This document shows positions 36,140 through 44,741 of a stretch of 64,000 nt of DNA, piece after piece. The DNA is from Rugamonas rivuli (lineage in GTDB: Bacteria; Pseudomonadota; Gammaproteobacteria; Burkholderiales; Burkholderiaceae_D), in the NCBI RefSeq assembly GCF_009380165.1, contig NZ_WHUF01000010.1:1-64000 (forward strand). The letters are read 5' to 3'. A program made the translations under genes and the position numbers. Numbering within the stretch: position 1 is the first letter of the stretch; each line of letters begins with the position of its first letter. A model generated the notes under the pieces. The model was not told the DNA's origin. It saw nothing but the letters and a program-made list of their open reading frames with translations, and searched no databases.

Positions 36140-36165
36140 CGGGACAGCTGGGGGAAACGTGGAGC

Positions 36166-38088
36166 TTAGCTCAGCGTCGGCAGGCCGGTCAGGTAGCCGA
36201 CGGCGGCGCCGAAGCGGTCGCGGTAGTTGGCGCGGATCAGCGGGTCCAGCGTGGCTTGTACCTTGCCGTGCAGCGCCGCTTCCCAGTCGCCAGGGTGCTG
36301 GAAGTTGCTCATGATGTAGGCGAAGCCGTTCATGTCGTCCACCGCGTGCAGGCCGGTCGACTCGGCGCCGGCCGGGGTCGACAGCACGCGCGACAGCGCC
36401 TTGGTGTCGACGTTGTACGCCCACAGGAAGTTGTTGACGTGCAGGCCGCTATCCTCGCCGATGAACAGCGTGCGCAGCTTTTCCGAGAACTTGATGTTGT
36501 CCGGATTGGCGATCTTGTCCGGATTGGCCAGGTTGCCCAGCGCATCAGGCGTGGCCAGGTCTTCGCCCACCAGGGCAGGCACGGCGGCCATGTCGACCGG
36601 CACCCATTCGCTGTTGATGGCGGCGCCGGTGTCGTCCACCTGGCCGGCCTTCAGGTTCAGCGCATAGACGATGCCGGCGCTCGGACCCTGGATCTTGATG
36701 CCGCCGGAGCCGTCCTTCATGGCGCCGTTGATGTAGCTCATCGCGCTGTAGGCGATCTTGTCCTTGGCGTTGACGGTCGTGCCTTCCATCTTGGTGAAGC
36801 CCATGCTGCCGCCCTTGAGCGCGGCGTAGCGGTGGGTTTCCAGGAAGGCTGCGGCTTTTTCCTTGCCCGGCACGATCTTGACCCAGTTGCTCTTGCCGCT
36901 GAACGGGATCTTGGTGTAGCTGGCGTCGGCCGGGTCGCTGGTCTTGGCGCTGAGGATGTCGGACGCCTTCAGGGTGTCGGCCAGGGCCTTGATCTCGGCG
37001 CTGGTGGCGCTGCCCAGCTTGATCCACGACAGCGTGGCTGAACCGCCGTTTTCGGCCGTCTTCTGGTTCCACTTGGCGACGTACAGCGTGCCGCTGGACA
37101 GGTCTTGCGCCTTGTCGGCGACGAACATGAACAGGCCGCCGTTGGTGGCGTCGTCGCCCATCAGCGCGGTGCGCTCGTCAGGCATGACCTGCACCAGCTC
37201 GTGCGAGATGCGGCCCATGCAGTAGTGCTTCTTGATGCTGCCGCTGCCGTCCGGGTTGACGGTGATTTCCGGCATGTGGCCGTAGTGGTAAGGGTTGGCC
37301 TTGGTGGCGTCGCCGAACAGGTTGGTGCTGAAGTTGGCGAACTGGGTGTTGCTGGCGATGGTGGTCGCGTCCGGCTCGTACTCTTCGCTCGACAGGTGGG
37401 TGTTCCACGGCGAACGGCTGGCGCCGCAGGTGATCCACAGGCCGTTGACGCTGCTGGTGTTGACGTTGTGGTACTTCACCAGCGTCAGCGCGCCGGTGGT
37501 CTTGTCCTGGTCCAGCGTCAGCACGGCGATCGGCGACGGCAGCATGCCGTACATCGAGTCGCCCTTGACGTTGCGGGTCGCGTATTCGAACTGCACCACG
37601 GCGAACACGGTGTTGCCCTTGATGCCGGCCACGGTCGGCGCGGCCAGCTTGAGCAGCGAGGTGCCGTCCGGACAGTCGGAGAAGAACTGGCGCTGGCCGG
37701 CGTCGGTCTTGTCGACGATGGGCTGGTTGTTGATGTCGAAGTAGCCGCCGGCCAGGATGGTGCCGCCGGCCTGGTTGGGCACGGTGGCGCCGGTGATGAA
37801 GAAGGTCTGGTAGGACAGCGCGTACGGCTGGGTCTTGCCGTCGGAGTAGGTGAAGTTCAGCGTCGAGGCGACGGTGGTGGTGGCCATCTTGGCGGCGTCG
37901 GCCAGGGAAGGCGCGCTCATGCCGGAGAAGGTCACGGACAGCAGCTGCGGCGCGGCTGCGGCGGTGTCGCCGCCGCCGCAGGCCGACAGCAGGGTGGCGG
38001 CGGCGCCGCCGGCGGTCAGCGGCAGCAGCGGCGCGCTGGACAACATTTTAAGGATGCTGCGGCGGGACAGATCGAGGGACTCGGTCAT
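36166..38088 (-). CDS. phoX: PhoX-family alkaline phosphatase (DUF839)
   Basis: The 640-residue protein carries a Tat signal (SRRSILK at 8-14) and a lipobox-like LLSACGGG, so it is exported folded and may be lipid-anchored. The body is a DUF839/PhoX beta-propeller with the conserved TCGASRSPWNTHLSSEEYE segment. PhoX enzymes use calcium and iron to release phosphate from phosphoesters. The upstream PHO box (38193-38210) makes the assignment stronger, although paralogues with other roles exist. Confidence 0.82.
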   Translation of the reverse strand: MTESLDLSRRSILKMLSSAPLLPLTAGGAAATLLSACGGGDTAAAAPQLLSVTFSGMSAPSLADAAKMATTTVASTLNFTYSDGKTQPYALSYQTFFITGATVPNQAGGTILAGGYFDINNQPIVDKTDAGQRQFFSDCPDGTSLLKLAAPTVAGIKGNTVFAVVQFEYATRNVKGDSMYGMLPSPIAVLTLDQDKTTGALTLVKYHNVNTSSVNGLWITCGASRSPWNTHLSSEEYEPDATTIASNTQFANFSTNLFGDATKANPYHYGHMPEITVNPDGSGSIKKHYCMGRISHELVQVMPDERTALMGDDATNGGLFMFVADKAQDLSSGTLYVAKWNQKTAENGGSATLSWIKLGSATSAEIKALADTLKASDILSAKTSDPADASYTKIPFSGKSNWVKIVPGKEKAAAFLETHRYAALKGGSMGFTKMEGTTVNAKDKIAYSAMSYINGAMKDGSGGIKIQGPSAGIVYALNLKAGQVDDTGAAINSEWVPVDMAAVPALVGEDLATPDALGNLANPDKIANPDNIKFSEKLRTLFIGEDSGLHVNNFLWAYNVDTKALSRVLSTPAGAESTGLHAVDDMNGFAYIMSNFQHPGDWEAALHGKVQATLDPLIRANYRDRFGAAVGYLTGLPTLS

Positions 38089-38176
38089 GGTAAATCCTGT
38101 TGGTTGTTATGGCCATTCCATGTGCCTGCGCGGGCGCGGCATCATGCGAGGCGGTGGCTTCACCTCGACGGGCGCA

Positions 38177-38210
38177 ATATTAAGGATTTGTTATGACAGG
38201 GGCGTGACAA
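38177..38210 (-). promoter_or_regulatory. PHO box and -10 of phoX
   Basis: On the minus strand TTGTCAC-N4-CTGTCAT (38210-38193) matches the PhoB consensus: two 7-mers CTGTCAT separated by 4 bp. TAATAT (38182-38177) starts 10 bp downstream, the usual distance in PhoB-activated promoters where the box replaces the -35. The gene's ATG is about 105 nt away. Confidence 0.78.
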
Positions 38211-38305
38211 AGCGCTAAAGTAAGTTTCGTAACAAACTTATTCAAGGCGGGCCTGGCGCAGTGAAAAGGGCTATATTGGAAGTTCGAACCGTGAAGGAGC
38301 AGCAA

Positions 38306-38809
38306 ATGCGAACCATGAGCAAAACCTACACCCGGCCGCTGCTGGCCGCCATGCTGGCGCTGCTGGCCGGCGCCGCCTGGGCCGACGTCACCGTCAGCTA
38401 CGTCAAGCCGGACGACTACGCCGACGTGCCGCGCAACGCCGTCGACCGCGAACGCGTGCTGAAGGATTTCAGCGATTATTTCGCCACGTTCAACAAGCGG
38501 CTGCCGGCCGGCCAGAACCTGAAGATCGAGGTGCTGGACATCGACCTGGCGGGCCGCCTGTGGCCGCGCCGCTCGGGCGGCGAGGATATCCGCGTGCTGA
38601 ACGGCGGCGCCGACTGGCCGCGCATGCATCTGCGCTACACGCTGGAGCAGGACGGCAAGGTGCTGCGCAGCGGCGACGAGCAGCTGTCCAATATGAACTA
38701 CATGCAGGGCGTGAGCCGCTACAGCGACAGCGACACGCTGCGCTACGAGAAGCAGATGCTGGACGACTGGTTCAAGAAAACCATCGTGCCGCAGGTGGCG
38801 GCGCGCTGA
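38306..38809 (+). CDS. DUF3016 secreted protein
   Basis: The 167-residue protein is called from ATG 38306 with AAGGAG 7 nt upstream; a GTG at 38261 is less likely. A signal peptide (LLAAMLALLAGAAWA) precedes a DUF3016 domain with V(T)VSYVKPDDYADV, VLDIDLAGR and VLNGGADWPRM. Function is unknown; the protein is predicted periplasmic. It is divergent from phoX, so shared phosphate control is possible but not demonstrated. Confidence 0.85.
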   Translation: MRTMSKTYTRPLLAAMLALLAGAAWADVTVSYVKPDDYADVPRNAVDRERVLKDFSDYFATFNKRLPAGQNLKIEVLDIDLAGRLWPRRSGGEDIRVLNGGADWPRMHLRYTLEQDGKVLRSGDEQLSNMNYMQGVSRYSDSDTLRYEKQMLDDWFKKTIVPQVAAR

Positions 38810-38825
38810 GCGCCACCGCCGGGCG

Positions 38826-39269
38826 TCAGTCGAGGCGGTTGACCTTGGGGAACTTGGCCAGGAATTCGGGCGCCATCGGCGTCACCTGGCTGGTCTTGTA
38901 GTTGAAGAAGACGAAGCCCGACTTGGCCATCGCCACCAGCGTGCCGTCCTTGGGGCGGGTGATGCGGAAGGTGATGTCGCCGCCATACTGGTTGAAGTCC
39001 ATCACGCCGATCTCGAACAGCAGCTGGTCGCGCGCATGGGCTTCGGCGCGGTAGGTGGTGGCGAGGTCGGTGACGATGATGCCCAGGCCTTCGCTGTCGG
39101 TTTCCTGCACGCCGAAGTCGAACAGGAAGCGGGCGCGGGCCTCGGAGATCATCGAGATCATCGAGTCGTTGCCCAGATGGTTGGCGCCGTTGATGTCGGT
39201 CACGCGCACCGTCAGCTGGGTGGAAAAATAGTATTGGTCTTCCGGGAAGTCCAGTTTCAAACGGGCCAT
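38826..39269 (-). CDS. Hotdog-fold acyl-CoA thioesterase
   Basis: The 147-residue protein starts at ATG 39269, giving MARLKLDFPEDQYYFS. It shows hotdog thioesterase features: an early TDINGANHLGND segment with the catalytic-type Asp/His region, and a GFVFFNY strand late in the fold. It belongs to the 4-hydroxybenzoyl-CoA thioesterase/YbgC-like group that hydrolyses acyl-CoA esters. It is convergent with DUF3016. The larger frame upstream is a shadow. Confidence 0.82.
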   Translation of the reverse strand: MARLKLDFPEDQYYFSTQLTVRVTDINGANHLGNDSMISMISEARARFLFDFGVQETDSEGLGIIVTDLATTYRAEAHARDQLLFEIGVMDFNQYGGDITFRITRPKDGTLVAMAKSGFVFFNYKTSQVTPMAPEFLAKFPKVNRLD

Positions 39270-39398
39270 GTGCTCACCTCTGTATCGATCCCCGTATTCT
39301 AGCGCAGCCGGCGCCTGCCCCTTTCGGGATAGGACCGCGCCGGTAATCGGGAGTACTATCAGAGTGGCAACTAAGTGCCAACTTTGAAAGGACATCCC

Positions 39399-39905
39399 AT
39401 GTATGGTCTCACCCAGCTCGGCGTCATTCATACCCTGATCAGCCTGGTCGCCGTGGCGGCCGGCGTGATCGCCTTCATCCGCGACCGCGGCATCGAGCCA
39501 GCCAACACGGTCGGCAAGGTGTATATCGCCACCACCGTGCTGACCTGCCTGACCGGCTTCGGCATCTTCGCCCACGGCGGCTTCGGCAAGCCGCATGCGC
39601 TGGGCGTCATCACGCTGCTGACGCTGGGCCTGGCCTGGTGGGCCGGGCAGGGCCGTTTCGGCGCGCGCTCGGCGGCGGTGGCGGTGTGCGCGTATTCGAT
39701 CACCTTCCTGTTCCACATGATCCCGGCCATCACCGAGACCAGCACCCGCCTGCCGCTGGGCCACCCGCTGCTGGCGGACGCCGAGGCGCCCGAGCTGAAG
39801 GCGGCCACCGGCGTGCTGCTGTTGCTGTACCTGGCCGGGGTGACGTTGCAGCTGCGCCGCCTGCGCCGGGTGCGTGGCGTGGCGGCGGCCGCTGCAACCG
39901 CCTAG
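39399..39905 (+). CDS. Four-helix membrane protein, hypothetical
   Basis: The 168-residue protein, ATG 39399 preceded by GAAAGGAC, has four hydrophobic segments (about 9-25, 44-60, 68-85 and 135-152). An FHMIPAITETSTRLP segment with conserved His and Pro suggests a cofactor or metal site; I do not recognise a family name. It is divergent from the thioesterase and convergent with the dienelactone hydrolase. Confidence 0.65.
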   Translation: MYGLTQLGVIHTLISLVAVAAGVIAFIRDRGIEPANTVGKVYIATTVLTCLTGFGIFAHGGFGKPHALGVITLLTLGLAWWAGQGRFGARSAAVAVCAYSITFLFHMIPAITETSTRLPLGHPLLADAEAPELKAATGVLLLLYLAGVTLQLRRLRRVRGVAAAAATA

Positions 39906-39911
39906 CGATAC

Positions 39912-40610
39912 CTACAGCTGCTCGCCGAGGAACAGCAGCGTGTTGCCGTGCGCCTGGGCGGCGGCGCGCTGCTGGTAGGACGCGCGGTGGTTGCAGTTGA
40001 AACCGTGCTCGGCGCCCGGGTAGACGTGGATCTCGACCTGCTCGTTGTCGCCGAAGGTCTCGGCGATGCTTTGCACGGCGGCCGGCGGGATGTGGCTGTC
40101 GGCGCCGCCGAAGTGCATCAGCATCGGCACGGTGATCTGCCCGGCGCGATCGAGCGCGTTGTGGATGCCGCCGCCGTAGTAGCACACCGCCGCGTCCACC
40201 AGACCGTTGGCGGCCGTGTGGTAGGACAGGCGGCCGCCGAAGCAGAAGCCGATGCTGGCGATCTTGTCTGCCACGCCTTCGGTCGCGCGCAGCGCCTTGA
40301 CGGTGGCGGCGATGTCCGATTGCGCCAGCGCGAAGTCGGTGGCGTTCATCAGTTCGACGGCGCGCTTCCAGCCGGCGTCGTCGTAACCGAGCTCGATGCG
40401 GGCGCCGTGGCGCCAGAACAGGTCCGGCGCGATCACCACATAGCCGTCGGCCGCATACTGGTCGGCGACATTGCGGATATGCTGGTTGACGCCGAAGATC
40501 TCCTGCAGCAGCACGATGCCCGGCCCCTTGCCGCCGCGCGGCAGCGAGACGTAGGCGCCGAAGCCGCCGTCGGCGGCGGCGATATCGATCCAGTGGCTAT
40601 TGGTTTCCAT
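39912..40610 (-). CDS. Dienelactone hydrolase family protein
   Basis: The 232-residue alpha/beta-hydrolase has the family's cysteine nucleophile in GFCFGG (Cys123), an acid in MHFGGADSHIP and a His in GAEHGFN. Family members hydrolyse lactones and esters and often serve in aromatic compound degradation. No aromatic pathway genes are nearby, so the substrate is open. The start ATG at 40610 follows a GGAGCACC leader. Confidence 0.9.
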   Translation of the reverse strand: METNSHWIDIAAADGGFGAYVSLPRGGKGPGIVLLQEIFGVNQHIRNVADQYAADGYVVIAPDLFWRHGARIELGYDDAGWKRAVELMNATDFALAQSDIAATVKALRATEGVADKIASIGFCFGGRLSYHTAANGLVDAAVCYYGGGIHNALDRAGQITVPMLMHFGGADSHIPPAAVQSIAETFGDNEQVEIHVYPGAEHGFNCNHRASYQQRAAAQAHGNTLLFLGEQL

Positions 40611-40663
40611 GGTGCTCCTTGTGCGTGGGTGAACGGAGCGGCCATCCTACCTTTTTTTGCGGT

Positions 40664-42292
40664 TCAGCGTTTGACCTTGCCGAAGGCGTCGCCGTCCTTC
40701 CAGCGCTGCATGGCCGGCGCGTTGCCGACCGCGTAGCCGAGGTTGAGCGTGAACTGCGCCTGCTGCACCATGCCCGACAGATCCCAGTCGGCGTGGTACT
40801 CGTCGCTGACCTGGTGGTAATCCTGCTTGAAGGCGACCAGGCGCGCGGCCGACTTGGCCGGATCCTTGACGAACTCGAAGTGGCCGTCGCCGGAGAACAC
40901 CGCCGAGCCGACGTTAAACGCGGGCACGCCGGCCTTGGCGAAGTTGAAGTGGTCGGCGCGGAAGTAGGCGCCCGACAGGTCGGGGATGGCCGGCGCCAGC
41001 TTCAGGCCCATCTTGCGCGCGACTTCGCCGGCCGCTTCGTACAGGCTGCTGCGCTCGGCCCCGGCCACGCCGATGTCGCGCGTGGCGCCGACGAAGTTCA
41101 TGCTGTCCAGATTGAGGTCGGCCGTGGTCAGCGCCAGCGGCCAGGCCGGGTTCTGCACGTAGGCGGCGCTGCCCAGCAGGCCCTGTTCCTCGGCGGCCGG
41201 CCACAGGAAGACCTGGGTGCGCTTGGCCGGATGCTTGACCGCTTCGGCCGCCATCGCCAGCAGGGCGGCGGCGCCGGAGGCGTTGTCGATGGCGCCGTTC
41301 CAGATATGGTCGCTGCGGTCGTCGCGGCGCACGCCTTCGTCCATGCCCAGATGGTCCCAGTGGGCCGAGTAGACCACCGCCTGGTCCTTCAGCTTGGCGT
41401 CGCTGCCGGGCACGATGCCGGCCACGTTGAACTGCTCGATGCGGCGGATGGCGCTGTGCACTTCGGCGTGCACGCGGGTCTTCAGGTCGACCGGGCGGAA
41501 CTCGCGGGTTTCGGCCTGGGCGCGCAGGGTGTCGAGATCGAAGCCGGCGGCGGCGAACAGCGCGCGCGCGGTGTCTTCCTGCAGCCAGCCTTCGACCGGA
41601 TTGCCGGCCACGGCGAGGTGGAAGCGCTCGTGACTGAAGCCGTTGGCGGGCACGCTCCACGGGTAGGAGGCGGACGGCGTGGTGTGGATCAGCAGCACGC
41701 CGGCGGCGCCCTGGCGCACCGCCTCTTCGTACTTGTACAGCCAGCGGCCGTAGTAGGTGTAGGCCTTGCCGGCGAAGCGGTTCGGCTCGGCGGCGGTGGG
41801 CTGCGGGTCGTTGACCATCATGACCAGCACCTTGCCCTTCATGTCGATGCCCTTGTAGTCGTCCCATTTTTCTTCCGGCGCGATGGCGCCGTAGCCGACG
41901 AACACCAGCGGCGCGTCGATGGTGACGGCGCTCTTGCCGCTGGCGGTGCCGAACACGATCTCGCTGCCATTCTTCGGCGTGACGCTCTTGCCGCCGGCGT
42001 CGAAGCGCACGAAGCTCTTGTCCAGCAGGCGCGTGCCTTCGATCTTGACCGGCATGCGGTAGCCGCCGCCGGCCAGCGGCTTGAGGCCGATGACGGCGGC
42101 CTGGGTCTCCAGGTAGCGCACCGCGAGGTCGCCGCCGCGCTGGCCGGTGCCGCGGCCTTCGAACAGGTCGTCGGCCAGGAAGGACAGGTGGGCGCGCAGC
42201 GGCGCCTCCGTCACGACCGGGGCCTGCTGGGCGGCGGCGTGCAGGGATGCCAGGCCTAGGCCGGCGGCGATTGCGAGTGCTGGAAGACGCAT
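40664..42292 (-). CDS. M28 family zinc peptidase with PA domain, secreted
   Basis: The 542-residue protein has a signal peptide (ALAIAAGLGLASLHAAA). A PA-domain-like insert lies at about 130-250 (DAPLVFVGYG...KGKVLVMMVND). Two-zinc M28 motifs are readable: SAHWDHLG, NGAIDNASG, AAEEQGLLG, DLNLDS and YHQVSDEY. It is probably an aminopeptidase or carboxypeptidase of the periplasm or outside the cell. Confidence 0.93.
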   Translation of the reverse strand: MRLPALAIAAGLGLASLHAAAQQAPVVTEAPLRAHLSFLADDLFEGRGTGQRGGDLAVRYLETQAAVIGLKPLAGGGYRMPVKIEGTRLLDKSFVRFDAGGKSVTPKNGSEIVFGTASGKSAVTIDAPLVFVGYGAIAPEEKWDDYKGIDMKGKVLVMMVNDPQPTAAEPNRFAGKAYTYYGRWLYKYEEAVRQGAAGVLLIHTTPSASYPWSVPANGFSHERFHLAVAGNPVEGWLQEDTARALFAAAGFDLDTLRAQAETREFRPVDLKTRVHAEVHSAIRRIEQFNVAGIVPGSDAKLKDQAVVYSAHWDHLGMDEGVRRDDRSDHIWNGAIDNASGAAALLAMAAEAVKHPAKRTQVFLWPAAEEQGLLGSAAYVQNPAWPLALTTADLNLDSMNFVGATRDIGVAGAERSSLYEAAGEVARKMGLKLAPAIPDLSGAYFRADHFNFAKAGVPAFNVGSAVFSGDGHFEFVKDPAKSAARLVAFKQDYHQVSDEYHADWDLSGMVQQAQFTLNLGYAVGNAPAMQRWKDGDAFGKVKR

Positions 42293-42364
42293 ATTTACTC
42301 CGTGATGTGTGATTCGGTGCAGAAGCGGGCTATCTTACTGTACTTGCCAAAATAAGGAAGAGCC

Positions 42365-43171
42365 ATGAAAGTCATCGTCATCACCGGGAGTTCGGACGGC
42401 ATCGGCGCCGAGATCGCGCGCCAGCTGGCGCATAGCCATGGCGCCGGCGTGGCGCTGGTGCTGGCGGCGCGCAACGCCGCGCTGCTGGAGCAGGTGGCCG
42501 CGCAGTGTGCGGCGGCCGGGGCGCAGACGCTGGTGGTGCCCACCGATGTGTCGCAGCAGGCGCAGTGCGCGGCGCTGGTGGCGGCCTGCGTGGCGCGCTT
42601 CGGCCGCATCGATGCGCTGATCAACAACGCGGGGCGTTCGGCGCATGCGCTGTTCGAGGAGGTCGCGGATCTGGCGTGGTATGAGGAGCTGATGAAGATT
42701 AACCTGTGGGGCAGCGTGTGGTGCACGCATGCGGCGCTGCCTTATCTGAAGCAGTCGCGCGGCAGCATCGTCGCGGTGTCGTCGCTGGCGGGGCTGGTCG
42801 GCGTGCCTGGGCGTACGGCCTACGGCGCCACCAAGTTCGCCATGAGCGGCTTCTTCGAGGCCCTGCGCGCGGAGCTGAAGGCGGCCGGGGTGAGCGTGAC
42901 GATCGCCTATCCGGGTGTGGTGGCGACGCAGATACGCTATCGCGGCTTCAACGCGGCCGGCGGGGCGCTGGGCAGCAGCAGTCTGAAAGAAGACAAGGCG
43001 ATGACGGTGGAGGAGTGCGCGCGGCTGATTGTCGACGGCATGCAGGCGCGCAGGCGCGAGGTGGTGATGTCGGCAAAGGGCAAGCTGGGTCGCTGGATGA
43101 AGCTGATCGCGCCCGGGCTGGTGGAGCGCATGGCGCTGGCGGCGCTGAAGGATGACGTGAAACCGCATTGA
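42365..43171 (+). CDS. SDR family oxidoreductase
   Basis: The 268-residue short-chain dehydrogenase has the cofactor motif ITGSSDGIG at 6-14, an NNAG at about 88, a catalytic Ser in VAVSSLAG and YGATK near 157. NAD(P)H-dependent reduction of a carbonyl is expected, but the substrate is unknown. ATG 42365 follows AAGGAAGAGCC. The gene is followed by the phased GTAAG array. Confidence 0.92.
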   Translation: MKVIVITGSSDGIGAEIARQLAHSHGAGVALVLAARNAALLEQVAAQCAAAGAQTLVVPTDVSQQAQCAALVAACVARFGRIDALINNAGRSAHALFEEVADLAWYEELMKINLWGSVWCTHAALPYLKQSRGSIVAVSSLAGLVGVPGRTAYGATKFAMSGFFEALRAELKAAGVSVTIAYPGVVATQIRYRGFNAAGGALGSSSLKEDKAMTVEECARLIVDGMQARRREVVMSAKGKLGRWMKLIAPGLVERMALAALKDDVKPH

Positions 43172-43187
43172 GCGGGTTTTGGGCGAG

Positions 43188-43225
43188 TTGTAAGCGAGTG
43201 TAAGAGTCGGTAAGAGGTTGTAATG
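43188..43225. promoter_or_regulatory. Four-copy phased GTAAG-N5 array (copy 1)
   Basis: TAAG, TAAG, TAAG and TAAT begin at 43191, 43201, 43211 and 43221, giving four GTAA(G/T) units at an exact 10-bp period. GTAA-N5-GTAA matches the CpxR/OmpR-family layout (CpxR box GTAAA-N5-GTAAA). It starts 127 bp before the first small gene. Confidence 0.5.
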
Positions 43226-43314
43226 GTCGTCAACTGATCGGGAGGCTGCGCCGTTTTTTGCTCATGCGACACGGGATTGTCCCGATGCCGAAACCCAGAA
43301 AAAGGAAATACATC

Positions 43315-43614
43315 ATGACCAAAATTATCGCTTCCCTGATCGCCGGCCTGTTCGCAACCGCAGCATTCGCACAAGCGCCAGTCGCCGCCACCACCGCTCC
43401 AGCCGCCAAGACGGCCGTGGTGAAAACCGAAGCGAAGGCTGAAGTAAAAACCGCCGAAGTCAAAGCTGAAGCCAAGCCTGAAGTGAAGGCCGAAGCCAAA
43501 GCTGAAACGAAGACCGACGGCAAAACCAAAGTCCATCACAAGGCCAAAGAATCCAAAGCCGCAGCGCCAGTCGCAGCAGCGAAAGCAGACACCAAAGTAG
43601 CAGCAAGTAAGTAA
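43315..43614 (+). CDS. Asr-like small secreted Ala/Lys-rich protein (copy 1, first gene)
   Basis: A 99-residue protein with a signal peptide (IIASLIAGLFATAAFAQA) and a mature part made almost wholly of Ala, Lys, Glu, Val and Thr in a VKTEAKAEV(K)-type repeat, then a KVHHKAKESK segment. It should be a disordered, charged periplasmic protein. Composition and the HHK motif resemble the enterobacterial acid-shock protein Asr. AAAGGAAA precedes the ATG. The partner gene follows after 47 nt. Confidence 0.85.
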   Translation: MTKIIASLIAGLFATAAFAQAPVAATTAPAAKTAVVKTEAKAEVKTAEVKAEAKPEVKAEAKAETKTDGKTKVHHKAKESKAAAPVAAAKADTKVAASK

Positions 43615-43661
43615 TTTAAGTAATTAGCTAAACTATATAAACCAATTAAAGGAAATACATC

Positions 43662-43907
43662 ATGAAAAAAGTAATCGCTACCCTGATCGCCACCCTGTTC
43701 GCAGGCGCCGCATTCGCACAAGCTCCGGCCGCTTCGGCTCCTGCAACTGCCGCAGCATCGACCCCGATGCCAGCCGCATCGGCACCGGCAGCGAGCGCAC
43801 CGGCCAAGAAGGCGCATCACAAGAAAGTCAAAGCCGCCAAAGCCGCCAGCGCACCGGCAGCTTCGACCCCGGCGCCAGCAGCATCGGCTCCAGCAGCCAG
43901 CAAGTAA
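43662..43907 (+). CDS. Asr-like small secreted Ala/Pro-rich protein (copy 1, second gene)
   Basis: An 81-residue protein with a signal peptide (VIATLIATLFAGAAFAQA), then low-complexity Ala/Pro/Ser repeats (SAPAAS, STPAPA) around a central basic APAKKAHHKKVKAAKAA stretch. This layout strongly recalls Asr. It is expected to be disordered and periplasmic. Ribosome-binding site AAAGGAAA. A terminator at 43949-43986 follows. Confidence 0.85.
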   Translation: MKKVIATLIATLFAGAAFAQAPAASAPATAAASTPMPAASAPAASAPAKKAHHKKVKAAKAASAPAASTPAPAASAPAASK

Positions 43908-43948
43908 TTCGCATCCGCTAGCGCGGAGCGCAGCACGGCTTCGGCCCG

Positions 43949-43986
43949 AATGCCGCCCAGTTCACACTGGGCGGCATTTTTGTTTT
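43949..43986 (+). terminator. Intrinsic terminator after copy 1
   Basis: AATGCCGCCCAGT pairs with ACTGGGCGGCATT around a TCAC loop, followed by a T-rich tract. It separates the two copies transcriptionally. Confidence 0.85.
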
Positions 43987-44009
43987 CATAGTGCTGGCCG
44001 TTCGGCGAG

Positions 44010-44047
44010 TTGTAAGCGAGTGTAAGAGTCGGTAAGAGGTTGTAATG
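44010..44047. promoter_or_regulatory. Four-copy phased GTAAG-N5 array (copy 2)
   Basis: The same four GTAA(G/T) units at 10-bp period recur (TAAG at 44013, 44023, 44033; TAAT at 44043). The array is unchanged between copies apart from the base after the last unit, suggesting it is under constraint. Confidence 0.5.
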
Positions 44048-44136
44048 AGCGTCAACTGATCGGGTGGCTGCCCCGTTTTTTGCTCATGCGACACGGGATA
44101 GTCCCGATGCCGAAACCCAGAAAAAGGAAATACATC

Positions 44137-44448
44137 ATGACCAAAATTATCGCTTCCCTGATCGCCGGCCTGTTCGCAACCGCAGCATTCGCACAAGCGC
44201 CAGTCGCCGCCACCACCGCACCAGCTGCCAAGCCAGCCGTGGTGAAGACCGAAGCGAAGGCTGAAGTAAAAACCGCCGAAGTCAAAGCCGAAGCCAAGCC
44301 AGAAGTGAAAACCGAAGCCAAAGCTGAAACGAAGACCGCCGGCAAAACCAAAGTCCATCACAAGGCCAAAGAATCTAAAGTCGCAGCGCCAGTCGCCGAT
44401 GCGAAAGCAGACACCAAAGCAGAAACCAAAGTAGTCGCAAGCAAGTAA
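44137..44448 (+). CDS. Asr-like small secreted Ala/Lys-rich protein (copy 2, first gene)
   Basis: The 103-residue paralogue of the gene at 43315: identical signal peptide and the same VKTEAKAEVK-type repeats, with four extra residues in an ADTKAETK-type stretch near the C-terminus. Few other changes, so the duplication is recent or kept alike by gene conversion. Confidence 0.85.
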   Translation: MTKIIASLIAGLFATAAFAQAPVAATTAPAAKPAVVKTEAKAEVKTAEVKAEAKPEVKTEAKAETKTAGKTKVHHKAKESKVAAPVADAKADTKAETKVVASK

Positions 44449-44495
44449 TTCAAGTAATTAGCTAAACTATATAAACCAATTCAAGGAATAACATC

Positions 44496-44741
44496 ATGAA
44501 AAAAGTAATCGCTACCCTGATCGCCACCCTGTTCGCAGGCGCTGCATTCGCTCAAGCTCCAGCCGCTTCGGCTCCTGCAACCGCCGCCGCTTCGACCCCG
44601 ATGCCAGCCGCATCGGCACCGGCAGCGAGCGCACCGGCCAAGAAGGCGCATCACAAGAAGGTCAAGGCAGCCAAAGCCGCCAGCGCACCGGTAGCTTCGA
44701 CCCCGGCGCCGGCAGCATCGGCTCCAGCGGCCAGCAAGTAA
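44496..44741 (+). CDS. Asr-like small secreted Ala/Pro-rich protein (copy 2, second gene)
   Basis: 81 residues, differing from the gene at 43662 at one residue (APVAS in place of APAAS) while several synonymous changes are present. That pattern, few amino-acid changes and more silent ones, points to selection on the protein. Same signal peptide, KKAHHKK core and Ala/Pro/Ser flanks. A terminator follows at 44804-44828. Confidence 0.85.
   Translation: MKKVIATLIATLFAGAAFAQAPAASAPATAAASTPMPAASAPAASAPAKKAHHKKVKAAKAASAPVASTPAPAASAPAASK

Larger units (their letters stand above)
43182..43924 (+). repeat. Copy 1 of tandem duplication carrying two Asr-like genes
   Basis: This segment is repeated at 44004-44758 with an offset of 822 bp before the first gene and 834 bp after it. 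It contains the GTAAG array, a GGGA-TTG-TCCC hairpin leader and two small genes. The copies stay alike through the GCATCCGCTAGCGC sequence just after the second gene and then diverge. Confidence 0.88.
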
